Positions 23,167 through 34,593 of a stretch of DNA of 64,000 bases are shown piece after piece. Source of the DNA: Morella rubra. Taxonomy: Eukaryota > Streptophyta > Magnoliopsida > Fagales > Myricaceae. The notes below the pieces were generated by a model. That model was not told the DNA's origin, made no database searches, and saw only the letters and a list, made by a program, of their open reading frames with translations. The stretch is from the NCBI GenBank assembly GCA_003952965.2, contig CM025856.1:24623614-24687613 (forward strand), written 5' to 3'. Within the stretch, counting starts at the first letter, position 1. Each line of letters starts with the position of its first letter. The translations under genes were made by a program, and so were the position numbers.

Positions 23167-24050
23167 TTTTTTTTGATAAGTAAGTAAATTGTATTAAGAA
23201 AAAAGAAAAGAGAGAGAATAGTACAAAGATTGTACTAACAGAAATCAAAGCATACAAACAAAGAAACTAACAAAATCAAAAATCTAGAAAAGGGCCTGCT
23301 AACATAGCATTAGCCCAATAAAAAAGGGTAACCAACACACCACTTTGCAAAATTTTTAAAGACACAGCAGAATCCTCAAAACATCTCTATTACGTTCCTT
23401 TCAAAGAGTCCACCAAATGCAGAAGGGATCATCATCCAAATAGCCTTAGTTAGAACATTCTTAAACGTCTACCCCCAACAAAGCAAAACATCCTCAACCA
23501 TGGCATAACCCAAGGAAAATTCAGCATACTAAAGACATGCGTCCAAAAACCTCTTGCCACTGGACAATGCAATAACACATGTTTAACAGATTCCCCATCT
23601 CCCTTGCACAAATAACACCAATCCACCACATAGAGACCGCGCCGCCTCAAATTATTCGTAGTCAAAATCCTACCATGCGTAGCCTCCCAAACAAAGAAAG
23701 ATACTCTTGAGGGGACTTTAGTTCTCCAAATCCCCCGCCAAGGGAAAGTCCTTGAACTACCACCAACAAGGAGACCATAAAAAGATTTAACAGAGAAATT
23801 ACCATCCTTAGTGCCCTCCCACAACAACTTATCCTCCTCACCTCTGTGCAACACCATCCCATACAGAGTGGAAAAGAAAGACGAAAACTCCAATTCCCAA
23901 TCATTCGCACTTATGAGAAGCTGGACATTCCAGACAACCGAAGTGAAATCGCCCTCCATAAACTCTGCCACCACCCCATCAAGATTTCTAGCAAGAGAGA
24001 AAACTGTAGGATAAGAGCAATTCAGGGGTCTCTCCCCACACCACACAGCA
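23167..24050 (-). mobile_element. 5'-truncated L1-type LINE
   Basis: The minus-strand frame at 24082-23450 carries a reverse-transcriptase zinc-binding (zf-RVT) region: GIWRTKVPSRVSFFVWEATH, LCKGDGESVKHVLLHC and PVARGFW. The 3' end has an A-run (plus-strand t-run at 23167-23174) next to ttatcaaaaaa-type sequence typical of plant LINE tails. A perfect 17-bp target duplication, tgcgttttcaaattaat, is at 23150-23166 and 24051-24067. Only the C-terminal end of ORF2 is present, so it was truncated at insertion. It lies about 200 bp downstream of the desulfhydrase gene. Confidence 0.93.
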
Positions 24051-24067
24051 TGCGTTTTCAAATTAAT

Positions 24068-24317
24068 CGTAAAGGTCTTCAAGTATTCTTATCAAACTAG
24101 TCTTTATGGTAAATTTTTTCGTCTACAAAGTTAACTGTTCTCACCTCAAAATATGTCACATCAGTCGAATAAAAAATAAAATAAAATTATTTTAATAAAA
24201 ATAGTTTAGAAGTTTTAAAAAAAAGATTAAAAAAATTTAAAATTCAATAATTTTAATTTTGGAGGACACATGTCAATTTATGATTGATTGGGACTAACAT
24301 GTGAATTTTTTTTTTTG
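24068..24317. other. A/T-rich spacer
   Basis: No gene or recognisable repeat beyond A/T-rich tracts between the LINE and the Pack-MULE-like element. Confidence 0.5.
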
Positions 24318-25962
24318 TTAATTACAAAAATCCCCCACAAACTTATATGGCAATCTCAAATACCTTCTTGTACTCAAACTCATGACAACTCACCCCTATG
24401 GATTATGTGGCACGTTGCAATTCAACTTTTGACTCATATTTGGTGTTAAAGTAAACATTTTCCGTCACACGTGCAGGGCACGTGACACTTAGACCATGCG
24501 AAAAGACTAGATTGTCCCTCCCATACAAAAAGACATCACTTGCAAACACATTAATCGTACAAATATACATCGATCTTCTCCGTAAATTTTGAATCAAACA
24601 ACAAAAGAGTACTCAAAGATGTGAACTACAAGTCTTAAAGAAATTGCTCGTCTCCGACCGGCCCCAGAAAATGGCATCGGTTGCGAGAAAGGGATTGCTC
24701 TAACTGAGCAATTCCCTGCCCTTATTTAATCAAGAGCTTCATTTAAGTTCCCGAAACACCCAATAGTAATCATAACGAAACATGGGGTTTTCCTCTGCAT
24801 AATGGAGCATTGACTTAATAAGTCATTGCTTTAAAATATATGTATACTCTTGCCATTAAAGATGAAATCACTGATGAGAAGCTTCTCATTCGGAGCCCAG
24901 TAGTAAGCTCTCAACCTCACGACATTGGGGTCCTCAAGTTCAGATTCGTCGTGTTTGTGAAGCCATTGACACAGACAACAAGTACAGAACTGGGTTCTAT
25001 GGCAGTTGCAGCCATTTGAATTGTCTGTCTTTTTCCAGTATTTGTAAGTGATTATTAGCACATAACTGGTATTTCGCCGCTCAAATTATTGTTTCGGAGA
25101 TCAAAACTAACTGTCACCGGCAAATTTAGGTGGGCACATTGCCGTAGAACTTGTTTCTCGTGAGAACCAGCCACTGCAACTGCTTGCAATTCTTCACGGT
25201 TTCGGGATTGATCCAGAGAGAGAATTGTTTGAAAGATCGAGGTTTTGGAGCTTGGGAAGGTTGCAGATCGAGGGAGGAAGAGAACCGAAGAGATTGTTAT
25301 TGTAAAGGAACATGCTATGCAGTGAGGTGGCGTTGAAGAGCTGGGAAGGTATGGAGTCGTAGAAATTGTTGGTGTGGAGGTTGAGTCGCCTTAGATGAAC
25401 CAGGTTCCCGAGCTCGGATGGAATATACCCCCAGAGATTTCTTCCGGCCATGGCGATCCCAACTAGAACCTCGTGACGTTCATGCATGAAATGCCGGTCC
25501 AATGACACAACATGTCGTCGTTCTCGTTCCAGTCAGAGAAAATCGAGGCATCAGACGCTGTATCCACGACCGATTTCAGGGAGAGCAAAGACAGGCCGTC
25601 TAGGTGAGAGAGCAAGAGAATTTTACTGAGCTTCCAAAATAAACAACCAAGTAGCAAAAGACTACGACCAAGAAGAGGAGGTTCTTGTCTTTCATTATGG
25701 TCAAAACACACCACATCTTCAAGTGTGTTTAATGTTTAGTCGAATAGTTAGGGCAAGGGAGGGGCAATCTGGTCTTTTTGTGTAGTCTGGGTGTCACGTG
25801 CCCTGCACATATGACGGAAAACGTTCACTTTAACGCTAAATATGGGTCAAAAGGCGAATTGCAACGTGCCACATAATCCATTGGGGTGAGTTGTCACGAG
25901 TTCGAGTATAAGGGGGTATTTAAGATTGCCATGTAAGTTCGTTGGGGATTTTTCTAATTAAA
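24318..25962. mobile_element. Pack-MULE-like element carrying an RLK fragment (copy 2)
   Basis: Inverted arms of about 206 bp, at 24318-24523 and 25754-25962, match at roughly 85% by eye. Shared blocks are the cacgtgccctgcac core, aattgcaacgtgccacataatcca, ggtgagttgtca, gattgccat and ggggatttttnTAATTAA at the outer end. Between them lies the LRR-RLK pseudogene. Long inverted arms around a host gene fragment are the Pack-MULE pattern. Flanks are T-rich on both sides, so no 9-bp target duplication can be confirmed. Confidence 0.62.
24831..25714 (-). pseudogene. LRR receptor-like kinase fragment, broken (copy 2)
   Basis: Same structure as 78-969. There is a signal-like start and cap at 25714-25463, LRRs at 25508-25194 (SLPPSICNLPKLQNLDLSNN) and a kinase N-lobe piece at 25061-24831 (NVVRLRAYYWAPNEKLLISD). 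The frame break after SCMNVTRF and the loss of the membrane-spanning region are shared with copy 1, so the gene was dead before the duplication. The LRR section is slightly better preserved here (NNNLFGSLPPSICN). Confidence 0.8.
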
Positions 25963-26405
25963 TTTTTTTTTTTTTTTTTGTAAATGAAAGTTAACAGAAT
26001 GATTTGTTTAACAAAAATTAAAAACTTCAAAAACCTCTACAATTAATTTGAAAACAAAAATTAAGACGATTTGTTTAAATAAATCAAAATTTGGAAACCA
26101 AAATAGGTTATGAACCTTAAATCTGATACAAGAGTTCTAGCCTGCTTATGTACCCTATCCTATATGTAGGTATTTACATAACTTTCTTGCGTATATATAT
26201 AATTGTATAGCGTGCTGCCTAGCCTAGAGATGTATCCTAGTTTCTTGGGCATGATACCCATGCAATTGCAACTAGGGCAGGGTACCGGAGGTACCGGAGC
26301 CGAAATTTGAAATTCCGACTTCGGTACCGTTATTAGCCGGATGCCTAAATAGGCATCCGGTTCCGGTCCGGGAACTGCCGGAATTCCGGCAATCCCGGTA
26401 CCGGT

Positions 26406-27567
26406 AGTTCATTTGGGCTGATTTTGGGCCCAAAATCTTAATTTTTTTAGGGTTTTTAACTTGGACTTGTTTTATTATTGCATTTTTTCGGGATTTTTAA
26501 CTTGGACTTGTTTTATTATTGCATTTGTTGGGCTTTTTAACTTGGGCTTCATTTAATAAGTAAGTTTTTAAATATGGATGTTGGATCCAAAATACCAAAT
26601 TTAGAATTTTAATAGGATGTTGGATCCACTATTTTTTTTATGTAATAATAATTTACATGTTCCAAAATTACAAATTTACAAGTCTATAGTTGTTTCAATT
26701 GCATTAAATTAATAAATCATATACATACATCAATGAAAGAAGAATGATAGAAATAAATTTACAAGTTACACATATACATAAAATCTACAAATAATACAAA
26801 TTTACATCATCTAAAAGAAAACAAATATTACAAATTGAATAGTTAAATTGATGGAATAAAATGTTGGCCATTTAATCAAAACATCACTATCATATTGTTA
26901 TGATAGTGTTAGTTTTGTATGGCCTTTTTATTTATGCCCATAATATTTAATGACCAACTACAAAAGATTGGTCATTGACTCACTAGTTACTAAACTAATT
27001 TAAATTTCAACCAATGCAGAACATAACACCTAATTGCTTACTTCCCATTTTCCAAAACAATGAAGCATCACAATATCAAAATGATAACTTTACAAAACAA
27101 TACAAATTATGAAATATATATACAACACCATGTCCATCATGAAAAAAAAAGAAAAAATAGTTAAAAAAAAGAGTAAAATACAACACACCCCAAAATCCAA
27201 GTTACTAATTACCAATCAATCCTATTATCTAAAAGATTATAAGTCTAACATTTATTAATCTAATATTATGGGCATTTTCCTTAAAAAAAAAAAACCAGCT
27301 TCTAATACTTAAATCTAAACTTATACAGTTATACTCTAATACTCGAATTGTATAATTGTATTTTGTAACAATAAAAATGAAAAACAATACCATTATAATT
27401 TATACCTCCCTCTAATCGTCCACGTCAAGTGTTTGTGTCACACTATCCATGTTGGAGACCTAGATAATAGACATCAGTTGTGTAGGATTATTAGTCATGT
27501 CTGGAAACAAAGAGCATTTAGAAAAAGTACACAACATTCTTAAAAAATATCTAACAATTAAAAAAAA
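26406..27567. other. hAT 3' non-coding part
   Basis: A/T-rich sequence between the subterminal repeats and the transposase stop. No gene. It contains short A-runs and poly-A-signal-like aataaa strings only. Confidence 0.5.
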
Positions 27568-28715
27568 CTAAACAACAAAATCATTACCTTTTTCCACATT
27601 ATAACTTTTTAAATATTCTGTTCTGCCACCAATCTTAGGTTCACATTCAGCATCTTCATGAATAGAAGCAGATTGCAACCAATTCTGCGCACATATAAGA
27701 CCCTCCACTATTCTAGGAGCTAGAAAGCTTCGAAAAGCATCCAGTACACGTCCTTCTGTGCTGAAGACCGACTCAGATGGCACGGTTGTAATAGGGATGG
27801 CAAGCACATCTCGAGCAATCCGAGCAAGATTAGAGAACTTAAACTGATTCACTTTCCACCAAGCCAGAATATCAAAATCCTCGACCCTAGGTTGAAGAGG
27901 CTCCATTAGATATCTATCCACTTCAGATGTGGTTTCTATAACATCGTCCTCCTCCATGAAAGACATATATTCGTTTCACATGCGTTCTTCTATACCACTT
28001 GCAGTAGAACTAGAACCACCAGCTTCACTTGTTGTCCGTTGACGCCTTGAAGTATTATCATTACCATAAACAATATTGTACTCGTAAACAATTGTTCCAA
28101 TGTACCTCTAACCAAATCAGTCATCGCTCGACCCTCCTCCTTGCCCAATGTCTTAGAGAACCAAAAACGCAACCAACCCAACTTTAATTGGGGATCAAGT
28201 GCTGCTACCACAAACAGTAGTCTATTCACATCTTTCAAATTACCCCAATATTTATCGTACTTCGATTGCATCCTCTTCGCCATATCCACCAACGAATCAT
28301 CCTCACTTTGAGCAAACTCCTTCAATTGGTTGTGAATCAAAGCCAATTGCGTACAAATAGGTTTGCAGTAAGAGCCTTCGAAGCAGATATCCTCAATGTG
28401 ACATTATAAAACAACTTCAAGAAGTTTATAAAATGATTCACACGCACCCAATCCTCTTTAGTTGGAGGCCCCAACCCCTTCTTCCCATGCCCGTCATCAG
28501 TTAAGAACTCCAAAAAATCCAACCTTTCATCGATAGCCAACATATCATTAAAAACATCTTCAAACTTCATTGCAAACTCTAACATAATATACGTCAAATT
28601 CAATCTCGTAGGTACATCAAGGTTTAAAAATCTATCGATAGGAAGTGACCTCTTCCTCACACAACTTCTAAAATAATCCAACCGTTGAGGGGATGATTTA
28701 AGATACTTCACACAA
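27568..28715 (-). pseudogene. hAT transposase, central and C-terminal parts
   Basis: Three minus-strand segments in successive frames. 28711-28337 reads KYLKSSPQRLDYFRSC through TANLF. 28346-27990 reads HNQLKEFAQSEDDSL, DKYWGNLKDVNRLLFVVAAL and DPQLKLGWLRFWF, a DUF4413-like region. 27966-27568 is the hAT dimerisation domain, DILAWWKVNQFKFSNLARIA then PSESVFSTEGRVLD and LICAQNWL. The frame changes near 28340 and 27970-27990 could be frameshifts or, less likely, introns. The N-terminal part continues at 33543-34593 beyond the nested retroelement. Confidence 0.9.
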
Positions 28716-28720
28716 TTTCT

Positions 28721-29981
28721 TGTTGGCTTTTGTGCACAATCGAGATTTTGATGATTTCAATAAATGGATCAAGTTTATAAAACAGACATCTTCAAAGACA
28801 AAGACGTTTGATGAAAGAGCCAAAGACTTGAAGAAAGAAGATTAAGAAGATGCAAGGAGCTCAAAAGTGAAGTTTCAAGACTTTAGTGTATAAACCTTGT
28901 AACTCTTAGTTTCACTTTTGACAAGGATTATGAATCACACTTGCATATCTTTCAAAACGTGCATAAACCGTTTTACCTTTGTTTGAAAGATTAAAATATT
29001 CTTAAAGGTTTTAAAACACCCCAATTAAACTCCCAAACCTTTCTTATACTTATGGGAAGTAAGTCTTTAAAATTGGGTGTTTCAAAGAGGTCAAAAACGT
29101 AGTTTTAATTGAACCGGATCATGTGCTTAGTTGAGGAGGTCGACCGGCTGGTGAAGCGGTCGACCGGTCTTCGACCGCTTGGTGTAGCTGTCAACCGGTT
29201 GATTTTGAGATAGATCCATTGAGCTTCTGACATTATGACCTTTGAGTAACAGTAACTTGAAGCGGTCGACCGGCTCGTTTTAACAGACGACTCCCAACGG
29301 CTATAAACGGCTAGTTTTCATATGTGGCCTATAAATACACCTTCATAACGTCAAAATAAACACACAGTGACCACATATCATTTAGATCACTTGAGAAATA
29401 TTCCAAACCTTTATATTCTATATTTCTCATATCATTCACACAAAACACACTTTCATATCCTTGTCTTTATGTGAATCAAGAGATAGAGATTTCAATTTCA
29501 TATCCACTATTTGAGAGAGTTTATTCTTCAATCTTCATATCCAAAAGAGGTGATTCCTTTAGTGAGGTTGTTCACTAAAGAAGAAGCTTAGAGAGGGTAT
29601 ATCTCAAGCTTGGTTAGGTTGTGAGTGGTGAGCCCGAAAAATCACTTGGGTGGGTTTGAGTGTTAAGCCTGGAAAAACACTTGTACGGTTCTCTAGCACC
29701 CGGAAGCTAGAGTGTATGCTATTTGAAAATAGTGGAAAAACCTTAAGGCTCGTGAAGGAGCTTGAGGGGTGGATGTAGGCGGGTTTGCCGAACCACCTAA
29801 AAATCACATGTTTGCTTCTCTATCCCTACTCCTTACATTTAGCACTTATTTACTTGTTGTTTTAATATACTTGTGCTAAATTAGACTTTATTTTGCAAAC
29901 ATAGTTTTGGGCGTTAAAAGCGAAAAAGTTTAGAAACCCAATTCACCCCCCTCTTGGGTTGCCTTAATCCTTGGACTCACA
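28721..29981 (+). repeat. 5' LTR, 1261 bp
   Basis: Begins TGTTGGCTTTTGTG and ends GGACTCACA. It contains a cluster of GGTCGACCGG-like palindromes at 29140-29280 that is mostly missing from the 3' LTR. A TATA-like motif, ctataaata, lies near 29330. Confidence 0.93.
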
Positions 29982-29983
29982 AT

Positions 29984-29995
29984 TGGTATCAGAGC
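29984..29995 (+). promoter_or_regulatory. Primer-binding site (tRNA-Met)
   Basis: TGGTATCAGAGC, two bases after the 5' LTR. Confidence 0.92.
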
Positions 29996-30035
29996 TTGGT
30001 GCTCGTTATACAAGATTTAACAATCTTGAGTTAGA

Positions 30036-31407
30036 ATGGCAACTTCAAGCTTCAACACTCAAGTTGAAGGACTTTCCACACTTAGACCACCATTCTTTAA
30101 TTTTAGTGATTATGCATATTGGAAAGTTAGGATGAGTATTTATTTTCAATCTATTGATTATGATTTGTTGTTATGCATATTGAATGATCCACATATTCCC
30201 ACAAAGAAAGTTAAAGAGGTTGAAACCCTCAAAAATGAAAATGAATATAGTGACCTAGACAAAAAGAAAATCTCTCTAGATGCAAGAGCTATGAACATAT
30301 TATATTGTACTTTAGATAGAGGAGAGTTTAATAGAGTATCTTCTTGCACAAATGCTAAGGAAATTTGGCATACTCTAGAGATTACACATGAAAGGACAAA
30401 CTAAGTCAAAGAGTCCAAAATTAGTATGTTTGTCCATAACTATGAGTTATTTAAATGACACCGGAAGAATCCATTAGTGACATGTATACTAGATTTACCA
30501 ACATTATAAATGCTTTGAATGCTTTGGTAAATCTTATACTAACTCGAATTTGGTGAGAAAAATCCTTAGGTCACTACCAAAGTCTTGGGAAGCAAAGGTG
30601 ACCGCGATTCAAGAGGCTAAAGATCTCACCAAGCTACCTCTAGAAGAGCTTCTCGGATCCCTCATGACCCATGAAATTCAAATGCTCGAAAATGAAGATG
30701 AGAGCAAGAAGAAGATGAGGATCACTTTCAAATCTTCCATAAGCGAAGATGAGGATGACGATGAGGAAGACATAGTCTTGATGACTAGAAAGTTCAAGAA
30801 CTTCCTCAAAAGAAAGAAAGAGAAGAGAAGCCTCAAATACAAGAAGACATCATGGCATGTTAACGATGAAAGCTCCTCTGAAGAAGAAGAAGATGGAGAA
30901 ATCGCTAATATGTGCCTCATGGCATTTGAGGACGATGATGATGAGGTATACTCTTCGGATGATGAACCTAAACTTTCATATATTGAACTTCAAAATGCCT
31001 TTGATGAACTTCTTTGTCAATTTGAAAAATTTGGTTCAAAATATACATCCTTGAAAAAGAAACTCATTTTGATTTCAAAAGAAATTGATTTATTGAAAAA
31101 TGAGCGAAATACTCTAAAGCTTGAAAATGATTTACTCCAACAAAAAGCTTTAGAATTTGAAAAGGAGAAAATTGCTTTAAACAACAAAATAAATTCTCAA
31201 AGCAAAATCCTTGATAAGTTCACTCAAGGAAATAAATCTTTGGATTTGATTCTTGGTAGTCAAAGATGTGTCTTTGACAAAAGTGGCTTAGGCTACAAGC
31301 CTTCTATTCACCAAAAATATTTTAAGAATTATTTTGTGAAGGCTAAGTCTTTTGTGCACCTACTCATATATGCCATTTTTGCAACAAAGATGGCATATAA
31401 TTTTTGA
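30036..31407 (+). pseudogene. Copia-type gag, broken, no zinc knuckle
   Basis: 30036-30404 starts with a DUF4219/UBN2-type gag N-terminus (PPFFNFSDYAYWKVRMSIYF, ARAMNILYCTLDRGEFNRV) and stops at TAA after THERTN. A second open stretch, 30550-31407, resumes with RKILRSLPKSWEAKVTAIQE, followed by acid-rich tracts (EDEDDDEEDIVL, SSSEEEEDGEIANMCLMAF), a coiled-coil-like Lys/Leu/Glu region, then GSQRCVFDKSGLGYKP. No CCHC knuckle is visible between KRSLKYKKTSW and the acidic tract, where this family normally has one (family knowledge). No pol follows. Confidence 0.85.
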
Positions 31408-32359
31408 TTGTGCATTGAAGAAACTTGGGAGCAAGACTCTCAAGAAGACATGGGTTTCAAAAGGAACCAAGGCTAACACAGAAAGACCCAAGAAAGCTTT
31501 GGTACCAAAAATGGTTTCTTGATTCTCTTGTAGGATGGAGCAATAAAGGGTACTTGGATGAAACTTGCCTTCAAGAAGGCTTGTGACATTTGAGGACAAA
31601 TGCTAAGGGGAAATCCTTTGGTAACTTCTACATCCTTGATTGAGAATATGTTCTAAATTGTTGGTTAATGATGATTCCTTATGTGTTAATCTTCTAAATG
31701 CAAATGTATTCATATTGACATATTTCTTGCATTTATCAAAATAGAACATCTATGAAAAACATTTTACAAAATCATGAACTTTTATGAGATTTTGTGAGCT
31801 TAAATTTTTTGGTTGAAAATGACATTTAAATTGTCATTGGTAGCTAAGAGGTTGGTATAAACCCACTCAGTGGGCTACTATCGTAATAGCGATGGACTCT
31901 TGAGTCCCCATTAGTCATCCTCTATACCATTTCAATGAGATTGTCATTTAAAACTCCAAGTTGTTCTTTTGGATGAAAAAAAAATTATTTTTTGAAGTTA
32001 CATCCATGCATTCACTTTTTGATTGACAAAGGGGGAGATTTCTTAATACTTATATTCCCTTTGATAATGTGATGGATATTGGTAAAATGCATATTTGAAA
32101 AAGCTTGATGGATAATGCATGCACATATCTTAATTTTTATTAAATTTTAGGTAATGCATCCTTCCAAGTTTATATTCTTTGTCTTTTTGATGTGACAAAG
32201 GGGGAGAAATGTGTTGATAGTTTTAATGACTATATATTCTCCTTTTGAATTGGATTATGAATATTGGCTACTAATGCTTTATCTCAAGTTTCAAATGTTT
32301 GTTCAATTGCAAAAGATAGGGGGAGTCATCCGAAAACTATCAATTTATTGTCATCATCA
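31408..32359 (+). other. Internal 3' region of the retroelement, no pol
   Basis: No coding domain. It has a group of small inverted repeats at 31818-31928 and repeated purine-tract-like strings: acaaagggggagat near 32025, acaaagggggagaa near 32190, agggggagtc near 32319. The true tract adjoins the 3' LTR. Confidence 0.75.
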
Positions 32360-32372
32360 AAAAGGGGGAGAT
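32357..32372 (+). promoter_or_regulatory. Polypurine tract
   Basis: tcaaaaagggggagat, directly before the 3' LTR start TGTTGGC at 32373. Confidence 0.88.
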
Positions 32373-33537
32373 TGTTGGCTTTTGTCACAATCGATATTTT
32401 GATGATTTCAATAAATAGATAAGTTTATAAAACGGACATCTTCGAAGACAAAGACGTTTGATGAAAGAGCCAAAGACTTGAAGGAAGAAGATTAAGAAGA
32501 TGCAAGGAGCTCAAAAGTGAAGTTTCAAGACTTTAGGGTATAACCTTGTAACTCTTAGTTTCACTTTTGACAAGGATTATGAATCACACTTGCATATCTT
32601 TCAAAACGTGCATAAACCGTTTTACCTTTTGTTTGAAAGATTAAAATGTTCTTAAAGGTTTTCAAACACCTCAATTAAACTCCCAAACCTTTCTTATACT
32701 TATGGGAAGTAAGTCTTTAAAATTGGGTGTTTCAAAGAGTTAAAAACGTACCGATTGATTTTGAAATAGATCCGTTGAGCTTCTGACATTATGATCTTTG
32801 AGTAACAGTAACTTGAAGCGGTCGACCGGCTCGTTTTAACAGACAACTCCCAATGGCTATAAACGGCTAGTTTTTATATGTAGCTTATAAATACACCTTC
32901 ATAACGTCCAAAATAAACACACAACGACCACATATCATTTAGATCACTTGAGAAATATTCCAAACCTTTTATTCTATATTTCTCATATCATTCACACAAA
33001 ACACACTTTCATATCCTTGTCTTTATGTGAATCAAGAGATAGAGCTTTCAATTTCATATCACTCTTTGAGAGAGTTTATTCTTCAATCTTCATATCCAAA
33101 AGAGGTGATTCCTTTAGTGAGGTTGTTCATTAAAGAAGAAGCTTAGAGAGGGTATATCTCAAGCTTGGTTAGGTTGTGAGTGGTGAGCCCGAAAAACCAC
33201 TTGGTGGGTTTGAGTGTTAAGCCCGAGAAAACACTTGTACGGTTCTTTAGCATCTAGAAGCAAGAGTATATGCTATTTGAAGATAGTGGGAAAACCTCAA
33301 GGCTCGGTAAAGGAGCTTGAGGGGTGGATGTAGGCGGGTTTGCCGAACCACCTAAAAATCACGTGTTTGCTTCTCTATTCCTACTCCTTACATTTAGCAC
33401 TTATTTACTTGTTGTTTTAATATACTTGTGCTAAATTAGACTTTACTTTGCAAACACGGTTTTGGGGGTTAAAAGCGAAAAAGTTTAGAAACCCAATTCA
33501 CCCCCCTTCCTGGGTTGCCTTAATCCTTGAACTCACA
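32373..33537 (+). repeat. 3' LTR, 1165 bp
   Basis: Matches the 5' LTR apart from SNPs and loss of the segment equivalent to about 29101-29192. Ends GAACTCACA followed by target duplication tttct. Confidence 0.93.
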
Positions 33538-33542
33538 TTTCT

Positions 33543-34593
33543 AACCCTAACCACCGAATCATCCCATTCTTTCAAACCGTCTTGCACAATGAAGTTTAAG
33601 ATATGTGCACAACACCTCATGTGAATAAATTAATGCCCACAAACAACAACCTCCACCCTACCACCAGCAAGTGCCAATTGTCTCCTTTTAAAATGATCTA
33701 TTGCAACATTATTAGATGATGCATTATCCACTGTGATTGCAAGAACCTTATTAATCCCCCACTCATGCCCACATTCCTCCAATTCTGTCGCAATTGTAAT
33801 CCCTCTGTGATCCGTGACTCTACGAAATCCAAGAATCCTTTTGTGTAACACAAAATTCAAATCAATAAAATGGCCAATCACAGACATATAGTTCATATTC
33901 TGAACCGAAATCCACGTGTCAGTTGTATAACAAATCTTAGGTCGCGTTCCTAAAATGATATTCATTAACTTATTCTTCTCATCAAGATAAAGACCTATAC
34001 AATCCTTCATCACTGTGTATCGAGAGGGCATCCTAAATTGGGGCTCAAGTTTATGAATCATATCTTTGAACCCATCCTTGCTCACCACTCTAAATGGCAA
34101 CTCATCGACAATTATGAATCGAGCGATGACCCTTCTAACTTTCTTCTCATCATACGTATCAATCTTCATCTCCCCCACGACATCCCCCTTCGCCAGTTTT
34201 GAAGAAGCATCGTGAGTGAACTTCGATTGAGAGAAGTCCAACTTACTTTGCTTCCGTTGATATGCTAAACAACCCTTCAAGTGAGACCTCATACTAGAGG
34301 TCCCTTGACAGGTGTGGTGAACCCCAACCGGGTGATTACAATAGTTACATTTTGCCATTGGCTTCTCTGGATCAGTTATTTTTTCAATCCTTGTGAAGTG
34401 ATCCCACATGGGAGAGGGTTGAGAAATCTTCCTCCTCTTTGGGAGAGGTGGTGCTGACACATCAACATTATCCCCCCCCAAGTTGAGGAGCCGGCTCCTC
34501 ACCAATAATAGGGGAGGAAGCATCGACTCCTACTTGGAGACGTGGTGTCGGTGAGTCAACTGAAGGAGTAGAAGAAGAAGTAAAGGGATCCAT
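33543..34593 (-). pseudogene. hAT transposase, N-terminal part with BED finger
   Basis: A start ATG is at 34593 (MDPFTSSSTPSVDSPTPRL). A run of eight C on the plus strand near 34472-34479 coincides with a frameshift. Then comes a BED zinc finger: MWDHFTRIE, KCNYCNHPVG, GTSSMRSHLKGC, with the C-x2-C and H-x2-C pattern. The RNase-H-like catalytic region follows (CYTTDTWISVQNMNYMSV, TVDNASSNNVAI). A TAA after EVVVCGH (33630) is followed in the same frame by MRCCAHILNFIVQDGLKEW down to 33543, where the retroelement interrupts. Stop, frameshift and insertion make it dead. Confidence 0.9.

Larger units (their letters stand above)
28721..33537 (+). mobile_element. Non-autonomous copia-type LTR element nested in hAT
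   Basis: 4.8 kb. LTRs at 28721-29981 and 32373-33537 start TGTTGGC and end ACTCACA. A perfect 5-bp target duplication, tttct, is at 28716-28720 and 33538-33542. The tRNA-Met primer site is at 29984-29995 and the purine tract at 32360-32372. It encodes only gag-like frames; protease, integrase, RT and RNase H are absent, so it needs enzymes from a relative. The LTRs differ by scattered SNPs and one deletion of about 95 bp in the 3' LTR. Confidence 0.95.

Noticed and set aside
23150..24067. Intact LINE coding region
   Set aside because: Only the last part of ORF2 (zinc-binding end) is present; RT and endonuclease domains are absent.
31854..31928. tRNA gene suggested by a cloverleaf-like outline
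   Set aside because: No A-box or B-box, wrong loop lengths and no CCA-side acceptor pattern. Kept only as a structural finding.
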